Below, in pieces: positions 10,403-22,406 of a stretch of 64,000 nucleotides of DNA. Made by a program: the position numbers and the translations under genes. This DNA is from Rhodococcus sp. P-2. GTDB lineage: Bacteria > Actinomycetota > Actinomycetes > Mycobacteriales > Mycobacteriaceae. Position 1 is the first letter of the stretch; the number at the start of each line of letters is the position of its first letter. The notes beneath the pieces are model-generated. The model saw only the letters and a list, made by a program, of their open reading frames with translations. It made no database searches and was not told the DNA's origin. The DNA is taken from positions 186,001 to 250,000 of the forward strand of contig NZ_CP066779.1 in assembly GCF_016598535.1 (NCBI RefSeq). The letters run 5' to 3'.

Positions 10403-10957
10403 ATGGGTCTCGAAGAAAAGCTCCCCAGCGGATTTCTACTGACCACGGTCGAGGGCCTTGCAGGTTACGTCCGCAAAGGTTCACTGTGGCCTGCCACCTT
10501 CGGGCTCGCGTGCTGCGCCATCGAGATGATGGCAACCACATCCGGCCGCTTCGACCTGGCGCGGTTCGGCATGGAGGCCTTCCGCGCGTCGCCGCGACAG
10601 GCAGATCTTCTGATCGTGGCCGGGCGGGTCAGTCAAAAGATGGGCCCGGTACTTCGTCAGGTCTACGACCAGATGGCCGAGCCGAAATGGGTTCTGGCCA
10701 TGGGTGTGTGCGCGTCGTCCGGCGGAATGTTCAACAACTATGCAGTGGTCCAGGGCGTCGATCACATCGTGCCGGTCGACATCTACCTGCCCGGCTGTCC
10801 GCCGCGGCCGGAGATGCTCCTGAACGCGATCATCGAACTGCACCGAAAGATCCAGGAGATGCCCCTCGGCGTGAACCGGGAAGAGGCACGTGCGGCAGCC
10901 GAGCGCGCCGCACTGGCATCCACCCCCACCATCGATATGAAGGGGCTTCTGCGATGA
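10403..10957 (+). CDS. nuoB: NADH-quinone oxidoreductase subunit B
   Basis: Carries the terminal iron-sulfur cluster N2 that passes electrons to quinone. The ligand cysteines are seen in [11 protein letters not shown], in [10 protein letters not shown] and in LPGCPPRPE. Length is 184 residues, normal for the family. It follows nuoA by 80 bp, the largest spacer in the operon, and overlaps nuoC by 4 bp (ATGA). Confidence 0.98.
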   Translation: MGLEEKLPSGFLLTTVEGLAGYVRKGSLWPATFGLACCAIEMMATTSGRFDLARFGMEAFRASPRQADLLIVAGRVSQKMGPVLRQVYDQMAEPKWVLAMGVCASSGGMFNNYAVVQGVDHIVPVDIYLPGCPPRPEMLLNAIIELHRKIQEMPLGVNREEARAAAERAALASTPTIDMKGLLR

Positions 10958-11616
10958 CCTCGGGTAACACCGGCGCGAGAGGGATGTTCGGAGTCCGCGG
11001 AACTGGCGACACCTCGGGCTACAGCAGGCTCGCCCCTCCGATCTCTCTGGAGGACAAGGCTTCTCGACCTTTCGGCGGATATTTCGATGCAGTCGCGGAT
11101 TCCTTGGACGCGGCATTGAGCAACGCGGGTGGCACTTTCACCGATGCAGTCGAGCGAGTAGTGATCTTTCGAGACGAGATGACGCTGCACGTCGAACGCT
11201 CCCACCTGCCGCAGGTTGCGCGCAGACTGCGCGACGAACCGGATCTTCGCTTCGAGCTCTGCCTGGGTGTCGACGGAGTGCACTACCCGCAGGACACCGG
11301 TCGTGAACTGCACGCCGTGTATCCACTTGCCTCTATTACACACAACCGCCGAATCAGGCTGGAAGTATCTGTGCCGGATTCCGATCCGCATATTCCGTCG
11401 ATCGTCGGGATCTACCCGACCAATGACTGGCATGAACGCGAGACGTACGACTTCTTCGGGATCGTCTTCGACGGTCATCCGGCCCTGACCCGCATCGAGA
11501 TGCCAGACGACTGGAAGGGGCACCCACAGAGGAAGGATTATCCGCTCGGCGGTATCCCGGTCGAGTACAAGGGCGCCCAGACTCCGCCACCCGACGAGCG
11601 TAGGTCGTACAACTGA
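10954..11616 (+). CDS. nuoC: NADH-quinone oxidoreductase subunit C
   Basis: The 30-kDa-type hydrophilic subunit of the connecting (Q) module, 220 residues, separate from NuoD (not fused as in enterobacteria). Family hallmarks are [21 protein letters not shown] and [24 protein letters not shown] near the C-terminus. The start is the ATG within the ATGA overlapping the nuoB stop. The first 35 or so residues are a Gly/Arg-rich extension. Confidence 0.97.
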   Translation: MTSGNTGARGMFGVRGTGDTSGYSRLAPPISLEDKASRPFGGYFDAVADSLDAALSNAGGTFTDAVERVVIFRDEMTLHVERSHLPQVARRLRDEPDLRFELCLGVDGVHYPQDTGRELHAVYPLASITHNRRIRLEVSVPDSDPHIPSIVGIYPTNDWHERETYDFFGIVFDGHPALTRIEMPDDWKGHPQRKDYPLGGIPVEYKGAQTPPPDERRSYN

Positions 11617-12947
11617 TGAACGAGACGACAGGAACCAACTCCGGTGCCGCGACGGAAACCGTCGTCACAGCATCGGGACAGGACTGGGACGACATAGTCA
11701 CCGCGGCCGCCCGCCAGCGAACCGGCGAGGCCGAACGGATCGTGGTCAACATGGGTCCGCAGCATCCGTCCACTCACGGGGTCTTGCGCCTCATTCTCGA
11801 AATCGAGGGTGAGACGGTCGTGGAAGCTCGATGTGGAATCGGATACCTGCACACCGGAATCGAGAAGAATCTCGAATTCCGGAACTGGACGCAGGGCGTC
11901 ACTTTCGTTACTCGAATGGACTACCTGTCACCGTTCTTCAACGAAACCGCGTACTGCCTCGGGGTCGAGAAACTTCTCGATATCACCGACGACATTCCGG
12001 AGCGAGCCACCGTCATTCGCGTGATGATGATGGAACTCAATCGAATCTCGTCACATCTTGTCGCCCTGGCGACCGGCGGGATGGAACTGGGCGCCGTGAC
12101 GGCGATGCTGTTCGGATTCCGCGAACGCGAATTGATTCTGGACGTGTTCGAGACGATAACCGGACTGCGGATGAATCACGCCTACATCAGGCCGGGCGGT
12201 CTCGCTCAAGATCTACCCGACGGGTCTGTCGCGAAGATACGACACCTGTTGAAAGTCCTACCGAAGCGGTTGCGTGACGTCGAACTGATGCTCAGCGACA
12301 ACTCCATCTGGAAGGCCCGCACTCAGGGAATCGGATATCTCGATCTCACCGGGTGCATGGCCCTCGGAGTGACAGGACCGGTCCTGCGCGCCACGGGGCT
12401 CCCCCACGATCAGCGTCGAGCGCAGCCCTACTGCGGCTACGAGAACTACGAGTTCGACGTCGTGACGCACGACGGATCGGATTGTTACGGAAGATACGTC
12501 ATCCGCGTCGAGGAGATGAAGGAGTCCCTCAAGATCGTCGAGCAGTGCCTCGACAAGCTGCAACCCGGGCCGGTCATGGTGGAAGACAGGAAGATCGCCT
12601 GGCCTGCCGATCTCGCCGTCGGACCGGATGGCCTCGGCAACTCGCAGAAGCACATCGCCAAGATCATGGAATCCTCCATGGAAGGTCTCATTCACCATTT
12701 CAAACTGGTCACCGAGGGTATCCGTGTGCCGCCCGGTCAGGTGTACGTCGCCGTCGAGTCTCCACGTGGCGAGCTGGGGGTGCACATGGTCAGCGACGGG
12801 GGAACCCGGCCGTACCGCGTCCATTTCCGGGACCCGTCATTCACCAACCTTCAAGCGGTGGCGGCGATGTGTGAGGGAGGCATGGTGTCCGACGTGATCG
12901 CCTCGGTTGCCAGTATCGATCCCGTCATGGGCGGAGTGGACCGATGA
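11616..12947 (+). CDS. nuoD: NADH-quinone oxidoreductase subunit D
   Basis: The 49-kDa-type subunit that forms the quinone site with NuoB. The 443 residues contain the family motif [15 protein letters not shown], the [13 protein letters not shown] segment and a conserved C-terminus DPVMGGVDR. About 40 non-conserved residues precede the first motif. The ATG overlaps the nuoC stop codon by one base. Confidence 0.98.
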   Translation: MNETTGTNSGAATETVVTASGQDWDDIVTAAARQRTGEAERIVVNMGPQHPSTHGVLRLILEIEGETVVEARCGIGYLHTGIEKNLEFRNWTQGVTFVTRMDYLSPFFNETAYCLGVEKLLDITDDIPERATVIRVMMMELNRISSHLVALATGGMELGAVTAMLFGFRERELILDVFETITGLRMNHAYIRPGGLAQDLPDGSVAKIRHLLKVLPKRLRDVELMLSDNSIWKARTQGIGYLDLTGCMALGVTGPVLRATGLPHDQRRAQPYCGYENYEFDVVTHDGSDCYGRYVIRVEEMKESLKIVEQCLDKLQPGPVMVEDRKIAWPADLAVGPDGLGNSQKHIAKIMESSMEGLIHHFKLVTEGIRVPPGQVYVAVESPRGELGVHMVSDGGTRPYRVHFRDPSFTNLQAVAAMCEGGMVSDVIASVASIDPVMGGVDR

Positions 12948-13768
12948 CCGGCCCGAACGGCTCGTCACGGGTGTTCATCGAACTCGGGCCGCGTCCGGAG
13001 GAGCCCACGCAACTGGTACGTCCTGGCGCACGATCGAGCTATCCACCCGACGTCCTCGCCCGACTCGACGCCGACGCCGAAACCCTGGTCGCTCGTTACC
13101 GTGAGCCTGACGCCGCCGCGACCACCAGTCGATCCGCCCTCCTGCCACTCCTTCATCTCGTGCAGTCCGAGGACGGTTACATCACCCCGGCCGGGATCGA
13201 TTTCTGCAGTGCCAAGCTGGGTTTGACGGGCGCCGAGGTCGCCGCCGTTTCCACCTTCTACTCCATGTATCGCCGGGGGCCGACGGGTGAGTATCTGGTC
13301 GGAGTCTGCACCAACACGCTGTGCGCGATCATGGGCGGAGACGACATCCTCGCGGCACTCGAAGAGCACCTGGGCTCGACAGGTTCCAGAGACGAAGGCG
13401 GACACTCCATCTCGACGTCCGACGGCAAGATCACCCTCGAACACATCGAGTGCAATGCGGCGTGCGACTACGCCCCCGTCGTGATGATCAACTGGGAGTT
13501 CTTCGACAACCAGACTCCGGAATCGGCGCGCTCACTTGTCGATGCGCTCCGCGCCGGAGAACGCGTGACTCCCAGTCGCGGTGCCACACTGTGTTCGTTC
13601 CGACAGACCGCGCGCACCTTGGCCGGTTTCCCGGATACGAGAATCGAAGCAGCCGAAGCACAAACCATCGGCGGGGCAACTCTTGCCGGACTACGTATCA
13701 GCCGATCTCACGACGACAACCCACCCGGCTCGGCCTCCGCGGCCGACACTCCCGGCGAAGGGAAGTGA
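12944..13768 (+). CDS. nuoE: NADH-quinone oxidoreductase subunit E
   Basis: The 24-kDa subunit carrying the off-pathway [2Fe-2S] cluster N1a in the NADH-oxidising module. Ligand cysteines appear as [13 protein letters not shown] and [12 protein letters not shown]. The protein is 274 residues, longer than the roughly 160-250 typical; the extra length is a C-terminal tail after about residue 210 rich in Ala, Ser, Thr and Arg and without recognisable domain. It overlaps nuoD by 4 bp, and nuoF starts one base after its stop. Confidence 0.96.
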   Translation: MTGPNGSSRVFIELGPRPEEPTQLVRPGARSSYPPDVLARLDADAETLVARYREPDAAATTSRSALLPLLHLVQSEDGYITPAGIDFCSAKLGLTGAEVAAVSTFYSMYRRGPTGEYLVGVCTNTLCAIMGGDDILAALEEHLGSTGSRDEGGHSISTSDGKITLEHIECNAACDYAPVVMINWEFFDNQTPESARSLVDALRAGERVTPSRGATLCSFRQTARTLAGFPDTRIEAAEAQTIGGATLAGLRISRSHDDNPPGSASAADTPGEGK

Positions 13769-13769
13769 C

Positions 13770-15089
13770 ATGACACTCGCCCCCGTCCTGAGTCGCTATT
13801 GGGATCAACCGAATTCATGGACCCTCGACAGCTACCTTCGCCGCGACGGCTACCAGGCGCTGCGCAAAGCGCTGGCCACGCCCCCCGACGCCGTGATCGA
13901 AACCGTCAAGGACGCGGGCCTGCGCGGACGTGGCGGCGCGGGCTTCCCGACAGGCCTCAAGTGGAGCTTCATCCCCCAGGTCTCCGAAGACAAGCCAGGA
14001 GACGGCAAGCCTCACTACCTCGTCGTCAATGCCGACGAGTCCGAACCGGGCACATGCAAGGACATGCCGTTGATGATGGCGACCCCACACACGTTGGTGG
14101 AGGGAGTGATCATCGCGGCGCACGCAATTCGAGCAGCGAAGGCGTTCATCTACGTCAGAGGCGAGGTTGTCCCGGTTCTGCGACGCCTGCAGACCGCCGT
14201 CGCCGAGGCTTACGCGGCCGGATATCTGGGCCGCAACATTCTCGGTTCGGGTTTCGATCTGGATCTCGTCGTCCATGCCGGAGCCGGCGCCTATATCTGT
14301 GGGGAAGAGACGGCCCTTCTCGATTCGTTGGAGGGACGACGCGGTCAGCCTCGACTGCGGCCGCCGTTCCCCGCTGTCGCCGGTCTCTATGCCTGCCCGA
14401 CCGTGGTCAACAACGTCGAGTCCATCGCGAGTGTTCCGTCGATCGTCCTGGGCGGCCCGGAGTGGTTCCGGTCGATGGGATCTGAGAAGTCACCGGGATT
14501 CACGCTGTATTCGCTCTCGGGTCATGTCACCACGCCCGGCCAGTACGAGGCTGAACTCGGGATCACTCTGCGCGAGCTGCTCGAATACGCAGGCGGGGTT
14601 CGCGCTGGACACACACTCAAATTCTGGACTCCCGGAGGATCGTCGACGCCGATCTTCACCGAGGAACATCTCGACGTACCACTCGACTACGAGGGCGTCG
14701 GCGCCGCGGGATCGATGCTGGGCACCAAGGCACTGCAGATATTCGACGACACAACCTGCATCGTGCGCGCAGTGTTGCGATGGACCGAGTTCTACGCCCA
14801 CGAATCCTGCGGCAAGTGCACGCCGTGCCGCGAAGGTACGTACTGGCTGGTGCAGATCCTGCGGCGACTCGAAGGTGGAACAGGAACCGAAGCCGATCTC
14901 ACCAAACTTCTCGACATCTCCGACACGATCCTCGGAAAGTCCTTCTGTGCGTTGGGTGACGGAGCGACCAGCCCGATCATGTCTTCCCTGAAGTACTTCC
15001 GTGAGGAATACGTAGCGCATTTCGACGGCAACGGATGCCCGTTCGATCCTCGCCGGTCCGTACTCGCGACAGGAGCGTTCGTCTCATGA
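13770..15089 (+). CDS. nuoF: NADH-quinone oxidoreductase subunit F
   Basis: The 51-kDa subunit that binds NADH and FMN and carries [4Fe-4S] cluster N3. The glycine-rich nucleotide site is [16 protein letters not shown], and the FMN region includes [12 protein letters not shown] and [18 protein letters not shown]3 ligands are in [15 protein letters not shown] with a fourth Cys in SFCALGDGA. The true start is the ATG giving [13 protein letters not shown], preceded by GAAGGGAAG; the longer open frame upstream overlaps nuoE and has no similarity. Length 439 residues. Confidence 0.98.
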   Translation: MTLAPVLSRYWDQPNSWTLDSYLRRDGYQALRKALATPPDAVIETVKDAGLRGRGGAGFPTGLKWSFIPQVSEDKPGDGKPHYLVVNADESEPGTCKDMPLMMATPHTLVEGVIIAAHAIRAAKAFIYVRGEVVPVLRRLQTAVAEAYAAGYLGRNILGSGFDLDLVVHAGAGAYICGEETALLDSLEGRRGQPRLRPPFPAVAGLYACPTVVNNVESIASVPSIVLGGPEWFRSMGSEKSPGFTLYSLSGHVTTPGQYEAELGITLRELLEYAGGVRAGHTLKFWTPGGSSTPIFTEEHLDVPLDYEGVGAAGSMLGTKALQIFDDTTCIVRAVLRWTEFYAHESCGKCTPCREGTYWLVQILRRLEGGTGTEADLTKLLDISDTILGKSFCALGDGATSPIMSSLKYFREEYVAHFDGNGCPFDPRRSVLATGAFVS

Positions 15090-17515
15090 CTGCAGCCGAC
15101 GCCACCACGAATGCCACCACCGGAGCCGATGCGGCACCGCCGACCGATCTCGTCACTCTCACCGTCGACGGCCGCGAACTCCAGGTACCCAAGGGCACGT
15201 TGATCATTCGCGCTGCGGAAATGATCGGCACCCAGATTCCGCGGTTCTGCGATCATCCCCTTCTGGATCCGGTCGGTGCTTGCCGTCAGTGCATCGTGGA
15301 AGTCGAAGGTCAGCGCAAGCCGGTGGCGTCCTGCACGACACCGGTTGCGGACGGAATGGTGGTCACCACACAGCTCACGTCGCCTGTGGCCGAGAAGGCC
15401 CAACGCGGGGTGATGGAACTCCTGCTCATCAACCACCCTCTGGACTGCCCCGTGTGCGACAAGGGCGGCGAGTGTCCGCTCCAGAACCAGGCGATGTCGA
15501 CCGGTCGCACCGAATCCCGGTTCGGCGAGGAGAAAAGAACCTACCCCAAGCCCATCCCCCTCTCGTCCGAGATCCTCCTCGACCGCGAGCGTTGTGTCCT
15601 GTGCGCCAGATGCACGCGATTCTCGAGTCAGATCGCCGGCGACCCGTTCATCGAGCTCCTCGAGCGCGGCGCGCTTCAACAGGTCGGGATCTACGCCAAC
15701 GAGCCCTTCGAGTCCTACTTCTCGGGCAACACCATCCAGGTTTGCCCGGTCGGTGCGCTCACCAGTACGGCATACCGATTCCGGGCGCGACCGTTCGATC
15801 TGGTGTCCAGCCCCAGCGTGTGTGAACACTGCGCCGACGGATGTGCCCAGCGCACCGACCACCGTCGCGGCAAGGTTCTTCGTCGCCTCGCCGGCGACGA
15901 CCCCGACGTCAACGAGGAGTGGAACTGCGACAAGGGCCGTTTCGCTTTCACGTACACGACCCAAGGTGACCGGATCACCACTCCCCTCATCCGCAACGCT
16001 GACGGCGAATTGATTCCGGCGTCGTGGCCCATGGCACTCGACCTCGTTGCGCGATCCTTCGCGCAGGCCCGCGGTGACGCAGGCGTACTCGTCGGTGGGC
16101 GCTCGACCCGGGAGGACGCCTACGCCTACAGCAAGTTCGCGCGAGTTGCTCTCACTACCAACAACATCGACTTCCGAATCCGTTCTCATTCGGCCGAAGA
16201 GAGCGGTTTCCTCTCAGCTCACCTCGCGGGCCGCACGCTCGAAGAGTCGGTGACGTACCAGGATCTCGAATCTGCCCCGACTGCATTGCTGGTAGCTCTC
16301 GAGCCCGAGGAGGAGTCACCGATCATCTTTCTGCGGCTACGCAAAGCCGCTCGTTTCGGCAAGACAACCGTGCTCTCCTGCGCGCCATTCGCTACTCGGG
16401 GCCTGCAGAAGATGGGCGGCACTTTGCTTCGGACCGTTCCCGGAAGTGAAGCAGCTCTGATGGATTCGTTGGCCCGCCTGGAAAGTGCGGAGGGTCAGCT
16501 TCTCCGACGGCCCGGTGCGGTGATCCTGTTGGGCGAACGACTCAGTGAGGTGGCGGGCGGCTTCTCGGCCGCGGTCCGTCTCGCCGAAGCGACGGGAGCT
16601 TCTCTTGCTTGGGTCCCACGCCGCGCTGGTGATCGCGGCGCCGTCGAGGCCGGCGCCCTACCGGGACTGCTTCCCGGTGGACGCCTCGTTGCGGACGCGA
16701 TGGCACGTCGAGAGGTGGAATCGGTGTGGGACGCCCCCATCCCGACGTCCGACGGTCGCGATACCACGAGCCTCCTGGATTCGGGGCCGACGACTGCTGC
16801 GCTACTGATCGGCGGCGTCGAGTTGAGTGACCTACCGAACCCCGCGAAGGCACGCGCCGCGATCGAAGCCGCCGGATTCGTGGTGAGCTTGGAAATCCGT
16901 CACAGCGAAGTCACCGAACTCGCCGACGTCGTCTTCCCGGTGGCACCGGTCGCCGAGAAGCCCGGAACCTTCCTCGACTGGGAAGGCCGCGAGCGTGTGT
17001 TCGACACCGCATTGAGAACCACAGGCGTAATGCCCGATCAGCGCGTTCTCCACGCGATCGCAGCCGAGATGGGTATCGATCTTGGCCTGCCCGACGCAGC
17101 TTCCGCGCGCGCGGAGATACACCGCCTCGGAGCATGGTCCGGATCGCGCCCCACCCCACCCCAGGTACTGGCAGCAACCGTGCCGTCACCGGCGCAAGGC
17201 GAAGCGGTGTTGTCGAGTTGGCGGATGTTGCTCGACAATGGTCGTTTGCAGGACGGCGAACCCAACCTGGCCGGTACTGCTCGATCCCCCGTCGTGCGTT
17301 TGTCGGCCGAGACCGCCGCCGAGATCGAAGCCGATAACGGTGATCAGGTTGCCGTGTCGACTGACTCCGGCACCGTCACTTTGCCGTTGGAAATCACCGA
17401 ACTACCACCTCGAACTGTCTGGTTGCCGCTCAATTCACCGCGTAGCACCGTCTACGAAACACTCTGCGCCACCGCGGGATCTGTCGTGAAGATCGCGAAG
17501 GCGGGAACGCAATGA
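15086..17515 (+). CDS. nuoG: NADH-quinone oxidoreductase subunit G
   Basis: The 75-kDa-type subunit of the NADH module, 809 residues, with the ferredoxin-like N-terminus carrying N1b ([16 protein letters not shown]), the His/Cys-ligated N5 and the N4 cysteines ([13 protein letters not shown]). It also keeps four cysteines for the extra cluster N7 ([10 protein letters not shown] with a later EEWNCDKG). The rest is a molybdopterin-oxidoreductase-like domain without expected molybdenum binding. About 28 Ala/Thr-rich residues precede the first conserved strand. The start overlaps nuoF by 4 bp. Confidence 0.97.
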   Translation: MTAADATTNATTGADAAPPTDLVTLTVDGRELQVPKGTLIIRAAEMIGTQIPRFCDHPLLDPVGACRQCIVEVEGQRKPVASCTTPVADGMVVTTQLTSPVAEKAQRGVMELLLINHPLDCPVCDKGGECPLQNQAMSTGRTESRFGEEKRTYPKPIPLSSEILLDRERCVLCARCTRFSSQIAGDPFIELLERGALQQVGIYANEPFESYFSGNTIQVCPVGALTSTAYRFRARPFDLVSSPSVCEHCADGCAQRTDHRRGKVLRRLAGDDPDVNEEWNCDKGRFAFTYTTQGDRITTPLIRNADGELIPASWPMALDLVARSFAQARGDAGVLVGGRSTREDAYAYSKFARVALTTNNIDFRIRSHSAEESGFLSAHLAGRTLEESVTYQDLESAPTALLVALEPEEESPIIFLRLRKAARFGKTTVLSCAPFATRGLQKMGGTLLRTVPGSEAALMDSLARLESAEGQLLRRPGAVILLGERLSEVAGGFSAAVRLAEATGASLAWVPRRAGDRGAVEAGALPGLLPGGRLVADAMARREVESVWDAPIPTSDGRDTTSLLDSGPTTAALLIGGVELSDLPNPAKARAAIEAAGFVVSLEIRHSEVTELADVVFPVAPVAEKPGTFLDWEGRERVFDTALRTTGVMPDQRVLHAIAAEMGIDLGLPDAASARAEIHRLGAWSGSRPTPPQVLAATVPSPAQGEAVLSSWRMLLDNGRLQDGEPNLAGTARSPVVRLSAETAAEIEADNGDQVAVSTDSGTVTLPLEITELPPRTVWLPLNSPRSTVYETLCATAGSVVKIAKAGTQ

Positions 17516-18852
17516 CCGCCCACGAGTACGAGAGCGTCGCTGCTCCGGTCGACCTGTCGGCGTTCGGGCACGACCCATGGTGGTTGGTGATCGGCAAGGC
17601 GCTCGCCATCTTCGTGTTCCTCGTACTCACCCCGCTGGTGGCGATTTACGCGGAACGAAAAGTGATGGCGCGCATGCAGATGCGTGTCGGACCGAACCGC
17701 GTCGGCCCCCGCGGAATGCTCCAGAGTCTCGCTGACGGAATCAAGCTCGCCCTCAAGGAAGGCATCACGCCGACCGGCGCCGACAAGCCGATTTATCTGC
17801 TCGCGCCCGTGATCGCGGTCGTCCCGGCGTTCATGGCGTTTGCCGTCATTCCGTTCGGTCCGCAGGTGTCGATCTTCGGAACCCGGTCACCTCTGCAACT
17901 GACCGATCTGCCGGTCGGCGTTCTCTACATCCTGGCCGTGACCTCGATCGGTGTGTACGGCATCGTGCTTGCCGGCTGGTCTTCGGGATCGACGTATCCA
18001 CTACTGGGCGCACTTCGATCGACCGCGCAGGTCATCTCCTACGAGGTGGCGATGGGGTTGTCCTTTGCCGCCGTCTTCCTCTACGCCGGAACGATGTCCA
18101 CGTCCGGCATCGTCAGCGCCCAACAGGGTGCCTGGTACATCTTTCTTCTGCTGCCCTCATTCCTGATCTACGTGACAGCGATGGTCGGCGAAACCAACCG
18201 AGCCCCTTTCGACCTTCCCGAGGCCGAAGGTGAGCTGGTTGGCGGCTTCCACACCGAGTACTCCTCACTCAAATTCGCGATGTTCATGCTGGCCGAGTAC
18301 GTGAACATGGTGACGGTGTCCGCTCTGGCCACGACGCTGTTTCTGGGCGGGTGGCACGCACCGTTCCCGTTCAACCTGTGGGACGGCGCAAATTCCGGTT
18401 GGTGGCCCGTGCTGTGGTTCGTCGCCAAAGTGTGGGGCTTCCTCTTCGTCTTCATCTGGTTGCGCAGCACCCTTCCGCGGTTGCGCTACGACCAGTTCAT
18501 GAATCTCGGCTGGAAGATTCTGATCCCCGCAGCCTTGGTGTGGGTGATGGTGATCGCGACCGTTCGTGCGTTCCGCAACGAGGGCTACAACACGTGGCTC
18601 GTACTCCTCTGCGTCGCACTGGTTCTCGGAGCTGGACTTTTGGCGGTGTTGGCCGGGACTTACCGCGGCCGACGCCGAACTGCCTCGTCGGTGCCCGATT
18701 CGGAGCTCCTGCCTTTCGATGGTCTGTCGGGTGGCTTCCCGGTTCCACCGCTCCCAGGTCAATCACTGCCGGCCCGAAAACTGCCGGGTCAGAACGTGCC
18801 ACCGCCGCGGCGCACAGATGTTTCCGACACATCGGAGGACTCCCATGCCTGA
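17512..18852 (+). CDS. nuoH: NADH-quinone oxidoreductase subunit H
   Basis: Membrane subunit forming part of the quinone chamber. Conserved stretches are [40 protein letters not shown] and a GFHTEYSS loop, with eight or so transmembrane helices. At 446 residues it is longer than the ~330 of many bacteria because of a hydrophilic Pro/Arg/Ser-rich C-terminal tail of roughly 60 residues, a feature seen in actinobacteria. It overlaps nuoG by 4 bp and nuoI by 8 bp. Confidence 0.97.
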   Translation: MTAHEYESVAAPVDLSAFGHDPWWLVIGKALAIFVFLVLTPLVAIYAERKVMARMQMRVGPNRVGPRGMLQSLADGIKLALKEGITPTGADKPIYLLAPVIAVVPAFMAFAVIPFGPQVSIFGTRSPLQLTDLPVGVLYILAVTSIGVYGIVLAGWSSGSTYPLLGALRSTAQVISYEVAMGLSFAAVFLYAGTMSTSGIVSAQQGAWYIFLLLPSFLIYVTAMVGETNRAPFDLPEAEGELVGGFHTEYSSLKFAMFMLAEYVNMVTVSALATTLFLGGWHAPFPFNLWDGANSGWWPVLWFVAKVWGFLFVFIWLRSTLPRLRYDQFMNLGWKILIPAALVWVMVIATVRAFRNEGYNTWLVLLCVALVLGAGLLAVLAGTYRGRRRTASSVPDSELLPFDGLSGGFPVPPLPGQSLPARKLPGQNVPPPRRTDVSDTSEDSHA

Positions 18853-19402
18853 TTTCCTCGGACCTATCGCGGGTTTCGGAGTGACGCTCTCGACCATGTT
18901 CAAGAAACCCGAGACCGAGTTCTATCCGGAGGAGAAGCGCCCCACCGCGCCCGGATACCACGGTCGCCATCAACTCAACCGGTATGCGGACGGACTCGAG
19001 AAGTGCATCGGTTGCGAGCTGTGTGCCTGGGCCTGCCCCGCCGATGCGATCTACGTCGAGGGCGCTGACAACACCGAAGAAGAACGGTTCTCCCCCGGTG
19101 AGCGCTACGGGCAGGTGTATCAGATCAACTACCTGCGGTGCATCGGCTGCGGCCTCTGCGTCGAGGCCTGCCCCACTCGGGCCCTCACGATGACCAACGA
19201 ATACGAAATGGCCGACGATAACCGAGCTGGGTTGATCTACGAGAAAGACCAACTGCTCGCGCCCCTGAAACCCGACATGGCAGCGCCACCACACGCGCTG
19301 CGTCCCGGCACAACTCAGGACGACTACTACCGCGGCGACATCGCAGCAGCACCCGAACGAGCGGCACCCGAGCAAGAGACGAACCCGGAGACCGAGAAAT
19401 GA
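18845..19402 (+). CDS. nuoI: NADH-quinone oxidoreductase subunit I
   Basis: Bears the two [4Fe-4S] clusters N6a and N6b that feed electrons to NuoB. Two classic ferredoxin motifs are visible, [12 protein letters not shown] and [12 protein letters not shown]. The 185-residue protein has a hydrophilic C-terminal tail rich in Ala, Pro and Glu. The start is the ATG at [13 protein letters not shown], within the end of nuoH; the open frame extending further upstream lies inside nuoH and is not coding. Confidence 0.97.
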   Translation: MPDFLGPIAGFGVTLSTMFKKPETEFYPEEKRPTAPGYHGRHQLNRYADGLEKCIGCELCAWACPADAIYVEGADNTEEERFSPGERYGQVYQINYLRCIGCGLCVEACPTRALTMTNEYEMADDNRAGLIYEKDQLLAPLKPDMAAPPHALRPGTTQDDYYRGDIAAAPERAAPEQETNPETEK

Positions 19403-20196
19403 TCGGGGCGGTCACGACCACGGTCCTGGCGGAGGGAACGATGACATCGACCTCCACCGGCGAGGCGGTGCAATTCTGGATCCTCGGAACCCTTGCGGTG
19501 ATCAGCGCTTTGGGTGTCGTCGCCGCTCCCAAGGCCGTCTACTCTGCGCTCTTCCTTGCGATGACGATGATCATCCTGGCCGTGTTCTACATCGTGCAGG
19601 GCGCACTGTTCCTGGGTGTCGTCCAGATCGTCGTCTACACCGGCGCGGTGATGATGTTGTTCTTGTTCGTCCTGATGCTCGTGGGCGTCGATTCTTCGGA
19701 CTCCTTGGTCGAAACACTACGGGGACAACGAGTCAGCGCGATCGTGATCGGCGTCGGCTTCGGGTTGCTGCTCATCGGCGGACTCGGAAATGCATCGATC
19801 TCGGGCTTCACCGGTTTCACCGGACTCGACCAGGGCAACATCGACGCTCTCGCCGATCTCATCTTCATCCGCTACGTCTGGGCCTTCGAACTGACCGGAG
19901 CTCTACTGATCACGGCGACACTGGGCGCCATGATGCTCGCGCACCGGGAGAAGATCGGAGCCACGCTCAGCCAACGCGAACTCTCGCAGCAACGGTTCAC
20001 GTACCTGGGCAGTGATGAGAGCAATCCCGAAAAGGGCTCCGCCACTCCACTCCCGAGTCCCGGTGTGTACGCACGTCACAACGCGGTGGACATGCCGGCC
20101 TTGTTGCCGGACGGATCGTTCTCGACCCTCTCTGTCAGCAGCGCGCTCACTCCGCGATCCCCGGATCCGAGTGCCGGTGAGGAGTCTCAGCGATGA
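19399..20196 (+). CDS. nuoJ: NADH-quinone oxidoreductase subunit J
   Basis: Membrane subunit with five transmembrane helices; the conserved third helix is seen as [20 protein letters not shown]. Length 265 residues: after the last helix (about 175) there is a hydrophilic C-terminal tail of around 85 residues that has no recognised function. It overlaps nuoI and nuoK by 4 bp each. An internal ATG at 19441 would remove 14 N-terminal residues and is an alternative start. Confidence 0.95.
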   Translation: MIGAVTTTVLAEGTMTSTSTGEAVQFWILGTLAVISALGVVAAPKAVYSALFLAMTMIILAVFYIVQGALFLGVVQIVVYTGAVMMLFLFVLMLVGVDSSDSLVETLRGQRVSAIVIGVGFGLLLIGGLGNASISGFTGFTGLDQGNIDALADLIFIRYVWAFELTGALLITATLGAMMLAHREKIGATLSQRELSQQRFTYLGSDESNPEKGSATPLPSPGVYARHNAVDMPALLPDGSFSTLSVSSALTPRSPDPSAGEESQR

Positions 20197-20492
20197 ATCC
20201 CGAGAACTACCTGTATCTGTCCGTCCTGTTGTTCACCATCGGGGCCGCGGGAGTCCTCTTGCGCCGCAACGCCATCGTGGTGTTCATGTGTATCGAATTG
20301 ATGCTCAACGCCGCCAACCTGGCGTTCGTGACCTTCGCGCGCATGCACGGCAATCTGGACGGCCAGATCTTCGCCTTCTTCACGATGGTGGTCGCTGCGG
20401 CCGAAGTAGTCGTCGGTCTGGCAATCATCATGATCATCTTCCGATCTCGGCGTTCTGTATCCGTCGACGACGCAGACCTGCTGAAGTACTGA
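20193..20492 (+). CDS. nuoK: NADH-quinone oxidoreductase subunit K
   Basis: Small (99-residue) three-helix membrane subunit homologous to MrpC/ND4L. The two membrane-embedded acidic residues used in proton translocation are in [18 protein letters not shown] and [13 protein letters not shown]. It overlaps nuoJ by 4 bp and ends one base before nuoL. Confidence 0.97.
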   Translation: MNPENYLYLSVLLFTIGAAGVLLRRNAIVVFMCIELMLNAANLAFVTFARMHGNLDGQIFAFFTMVVAAAEVVVGLAIIMIIFRSRRSVSVDDADLLKY

Positions 20493-20493
20493 C

Positions 20494-22386
20494 ATGTCAG
20501 GAGGAATCACGTCCGCCATCTGGTTGCTCCCCGCTCTGCCGCTGTGCGGCGCCGCTGTCCTTTTGCTGGCCGGTCGTCGCACGAACGCGTGGGGTCACCT
20601 ACTCGCCTGCGTCATGGCTCTCGCGTCGTTTGTCGTCGCAGTGGTGTTTTTCATCGCCATGCTCGGCCGCGACACCGCCGACCGCACCGTCACCGAGCAC
20701 CTGTTCAATTGGGTCCCGGTCGACAGTCTTCAGGTCGAGTTCGGACTGCAGCTGGACCAACTGTCGATGTGTTTCGTTCTGCTCATCACCGGTGTAGGTT
20801 CACTGATCCACATCTACTCGGTCGGCTACATGGCGCACGACCCCGAGCGTCGTAAGTTCTTCGCGTACCTCAATCTTTTCCTCGCTGCGATGCTGCTCCT
20901 CGTGCTCGCCGACAACTTCCTCGGACTCTACGTCGGCTGGGAAGGCGTCGGTTTGGCGTCATACCTGCTCATCGGATTCTGGCAGCACAAGCCGTCGGCG
21001 GCGACGGCGGCCAAAAAGGCTTTTGTCGTCAATCGGGTGGGCGACATCGGATTGATGATCGCAATGATGTTGATGTTCAGCACCTTCGGCTCGCTCGCGT
21101 TCAGCAACGTCTTCGCCGACGCGTCCGGCGCAAGCGAAGGTGTCCTGACGGCGATCGGTCTCATGCTCCTCCTCGCTGCGTGCGCGAAGTCCGCCCAGGT
21201 GCCGCTGCAGTCGTGGCTCGGCGACGCAATGGAGGGCCCCACCCCCGTATCGGCCCTTATTCATGCTGCCACGATGGTCACTGCCGGTGTGTACCTGATC
21301 GTGCGCTCCAATCCGATCTTCGATCTCGCACCCGGCGCTCAGCTCGTGGTTGTCATCGTCGGTGCGGTGACGCTCTTGTTCGGCGCAGTCATCGGCTGCG
21401 CGAAGGACGACATCAAGAAGGCCCTCGCGGCGTCGACCATGAGTCAGATCGGTTACATGGTCCTGGCCGCGGGACTCGGACCAGCCGGATACGCCTTCGC
21501 AATCCTTCATCTGATCACCCACGGATTCTTCAAGGCAGGCCTGTTCCTCGGCGCAGGCTCCGTGATGCACGCGATGAACGACGAAACCGACATGCGGCGC
21601 TACGGCGGACTCCGAGCGTTCATGCCACTGACTTTTGTCACGTTCGGGCTCGGTTACCTTGCCATCATCGGTGTTCCGCCGTTTGCCGGGTTCTTCTCCA
21701 AGGACAAGATCATCGAGGTTGCAATCGGCGAGGGCGGTGTCAAGGGTGTGGTGCTGGGCATCGTCACGCTCTTGGGTGCGGCGCTCACTGCCTTCTACAT
21801 GACCCGCGTGATGCTGATGACCTTCTTCGGGAAGGCCCGCTGGGAGAACCAGAAACCTCACGAATCTCCGGCGGTGATGACGTCACCGATGATCATCTTG
21901 GCGGTGGGGTCCGTCGGCGCCGGCCTGCTCCTGACCATCGGGTCCAGCTTGCAGAACTGGCTCGAACCGGTTGTCGGCTCCCATCACGTCGAACCGCCGA
22001 TACCCGCATGGTCGATCACCGCGCTGGCACTGCTCGCAGTTGCCGCCGGCATCGCGATTGCTTATCGCGAGTACGCCACCCGGGAGATTCCACTGGTGGC
22101 ACCGACTCCGGTTTCACCGTTGACCGTTGCGGCTCGCCACGATCTGTACGGTGACGCCTTCAACGAGACGGTGTTCATGAAGCCGGGACAACAACTCACC
22201 AAGTCGTTGGAAGTGGTCGACACCAAGGGAATCGGCGGCGTCGTAGGCAGCTTTGCGGTGGTCGTCACCGGGTTGTCCGCGCTCACGCGGAGATTGCAGA
22301 CCGGGTTCGTTCGTTCGTACGCGCTGGTGATGTTTGTCGGAGCAACACTCGTGGTCGCGACAATGATGGCGGTGACACTGTGGTGA
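20494..22386 (+). CDS. nuoL: NADH-quinone oxidoreductase subunit L
   Basis: Antiporter-like membrane subunit at the distal end of the membrane arm, 630 residues, with about 16 helices including the lateral amphipathic helix near the C-terminus. Conserved elements are [18 protein letters not shown] (key Glu), [23 protein letters not shown] and an [10 protein letters not shown] helix with its Lys. Its stop codon lies in the first copy of a 15-bp tandem duplication that also contains the nuoM start. Confidence 0.97.
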   Translation: MSGGITSAIWLLPALPLCGAAVLLLAGRRTNAWGHLLACVMALASFVVAVVFFIAMLGRDTADRTVTEHLFNWVPVDSLQVEFGLQLDQLSMCFVLLITGVGSLIHIYSVGYMAHDPERRKFFAYLNLFLAAMLLLVLADNFLGLYVGWEGVGLASYLLIGFWQHKPSAATAAKKAFVVNRVGDIGLMIAMMLMFSTFGSLAFSNVFADASGASEGVLTAIGLMLLLAACAKSAQVPLQSWLGDAMEGPTPVSALIHAATMVTAGVYLIVRSNPIFDLAPGAQLVVVIVGAVTLLFGAVIGCAKDDIKKALAASTMSQIGYMVLAAGLGPAGYAFAILHLITHGFFKAGLFLGAGSVMHAMNDETDMRRYGGLRAFMPLTFVTFGLGYLAIIGVPPFAGFFSKDKIIEVAIGEGGVKGVVLGIVTLLGAALTAFYMTRVMLMTFFGKARWENQKPHESPAVMTSPMIILAVGSVGAGLLLTIGSSLQNWLEPVVGSHHVEPPIPAWSITALALLAVAAGIAIAYREYATREIPLVAPTPVSPLTVAARHDLYGDAFNETVFMKPGQQLTKSLEVVDTKGIGGVVGSFAVVVTGLSALTRRLQTGFVRSYALVMFVGATLVVATMMAVTLW

Positions 22387-22406
22387 TCGAAACTGTGGTG
22401 ATCGAA
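22377..22406. repeat. 15-bp tandem duplication spanning the nuoL stop and nuoM start
   Basis: The sequence actgtggtgatcgaa is present twice without interruption (22377-22391, 22392-22406). The first copy carries the nuoL stop (tga at 22384) and the GTG-GTG start region of nuoM; the second adds five in-frame codons to nuoM and provides a second GTG-GTG pair. Confidence 0.95.
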
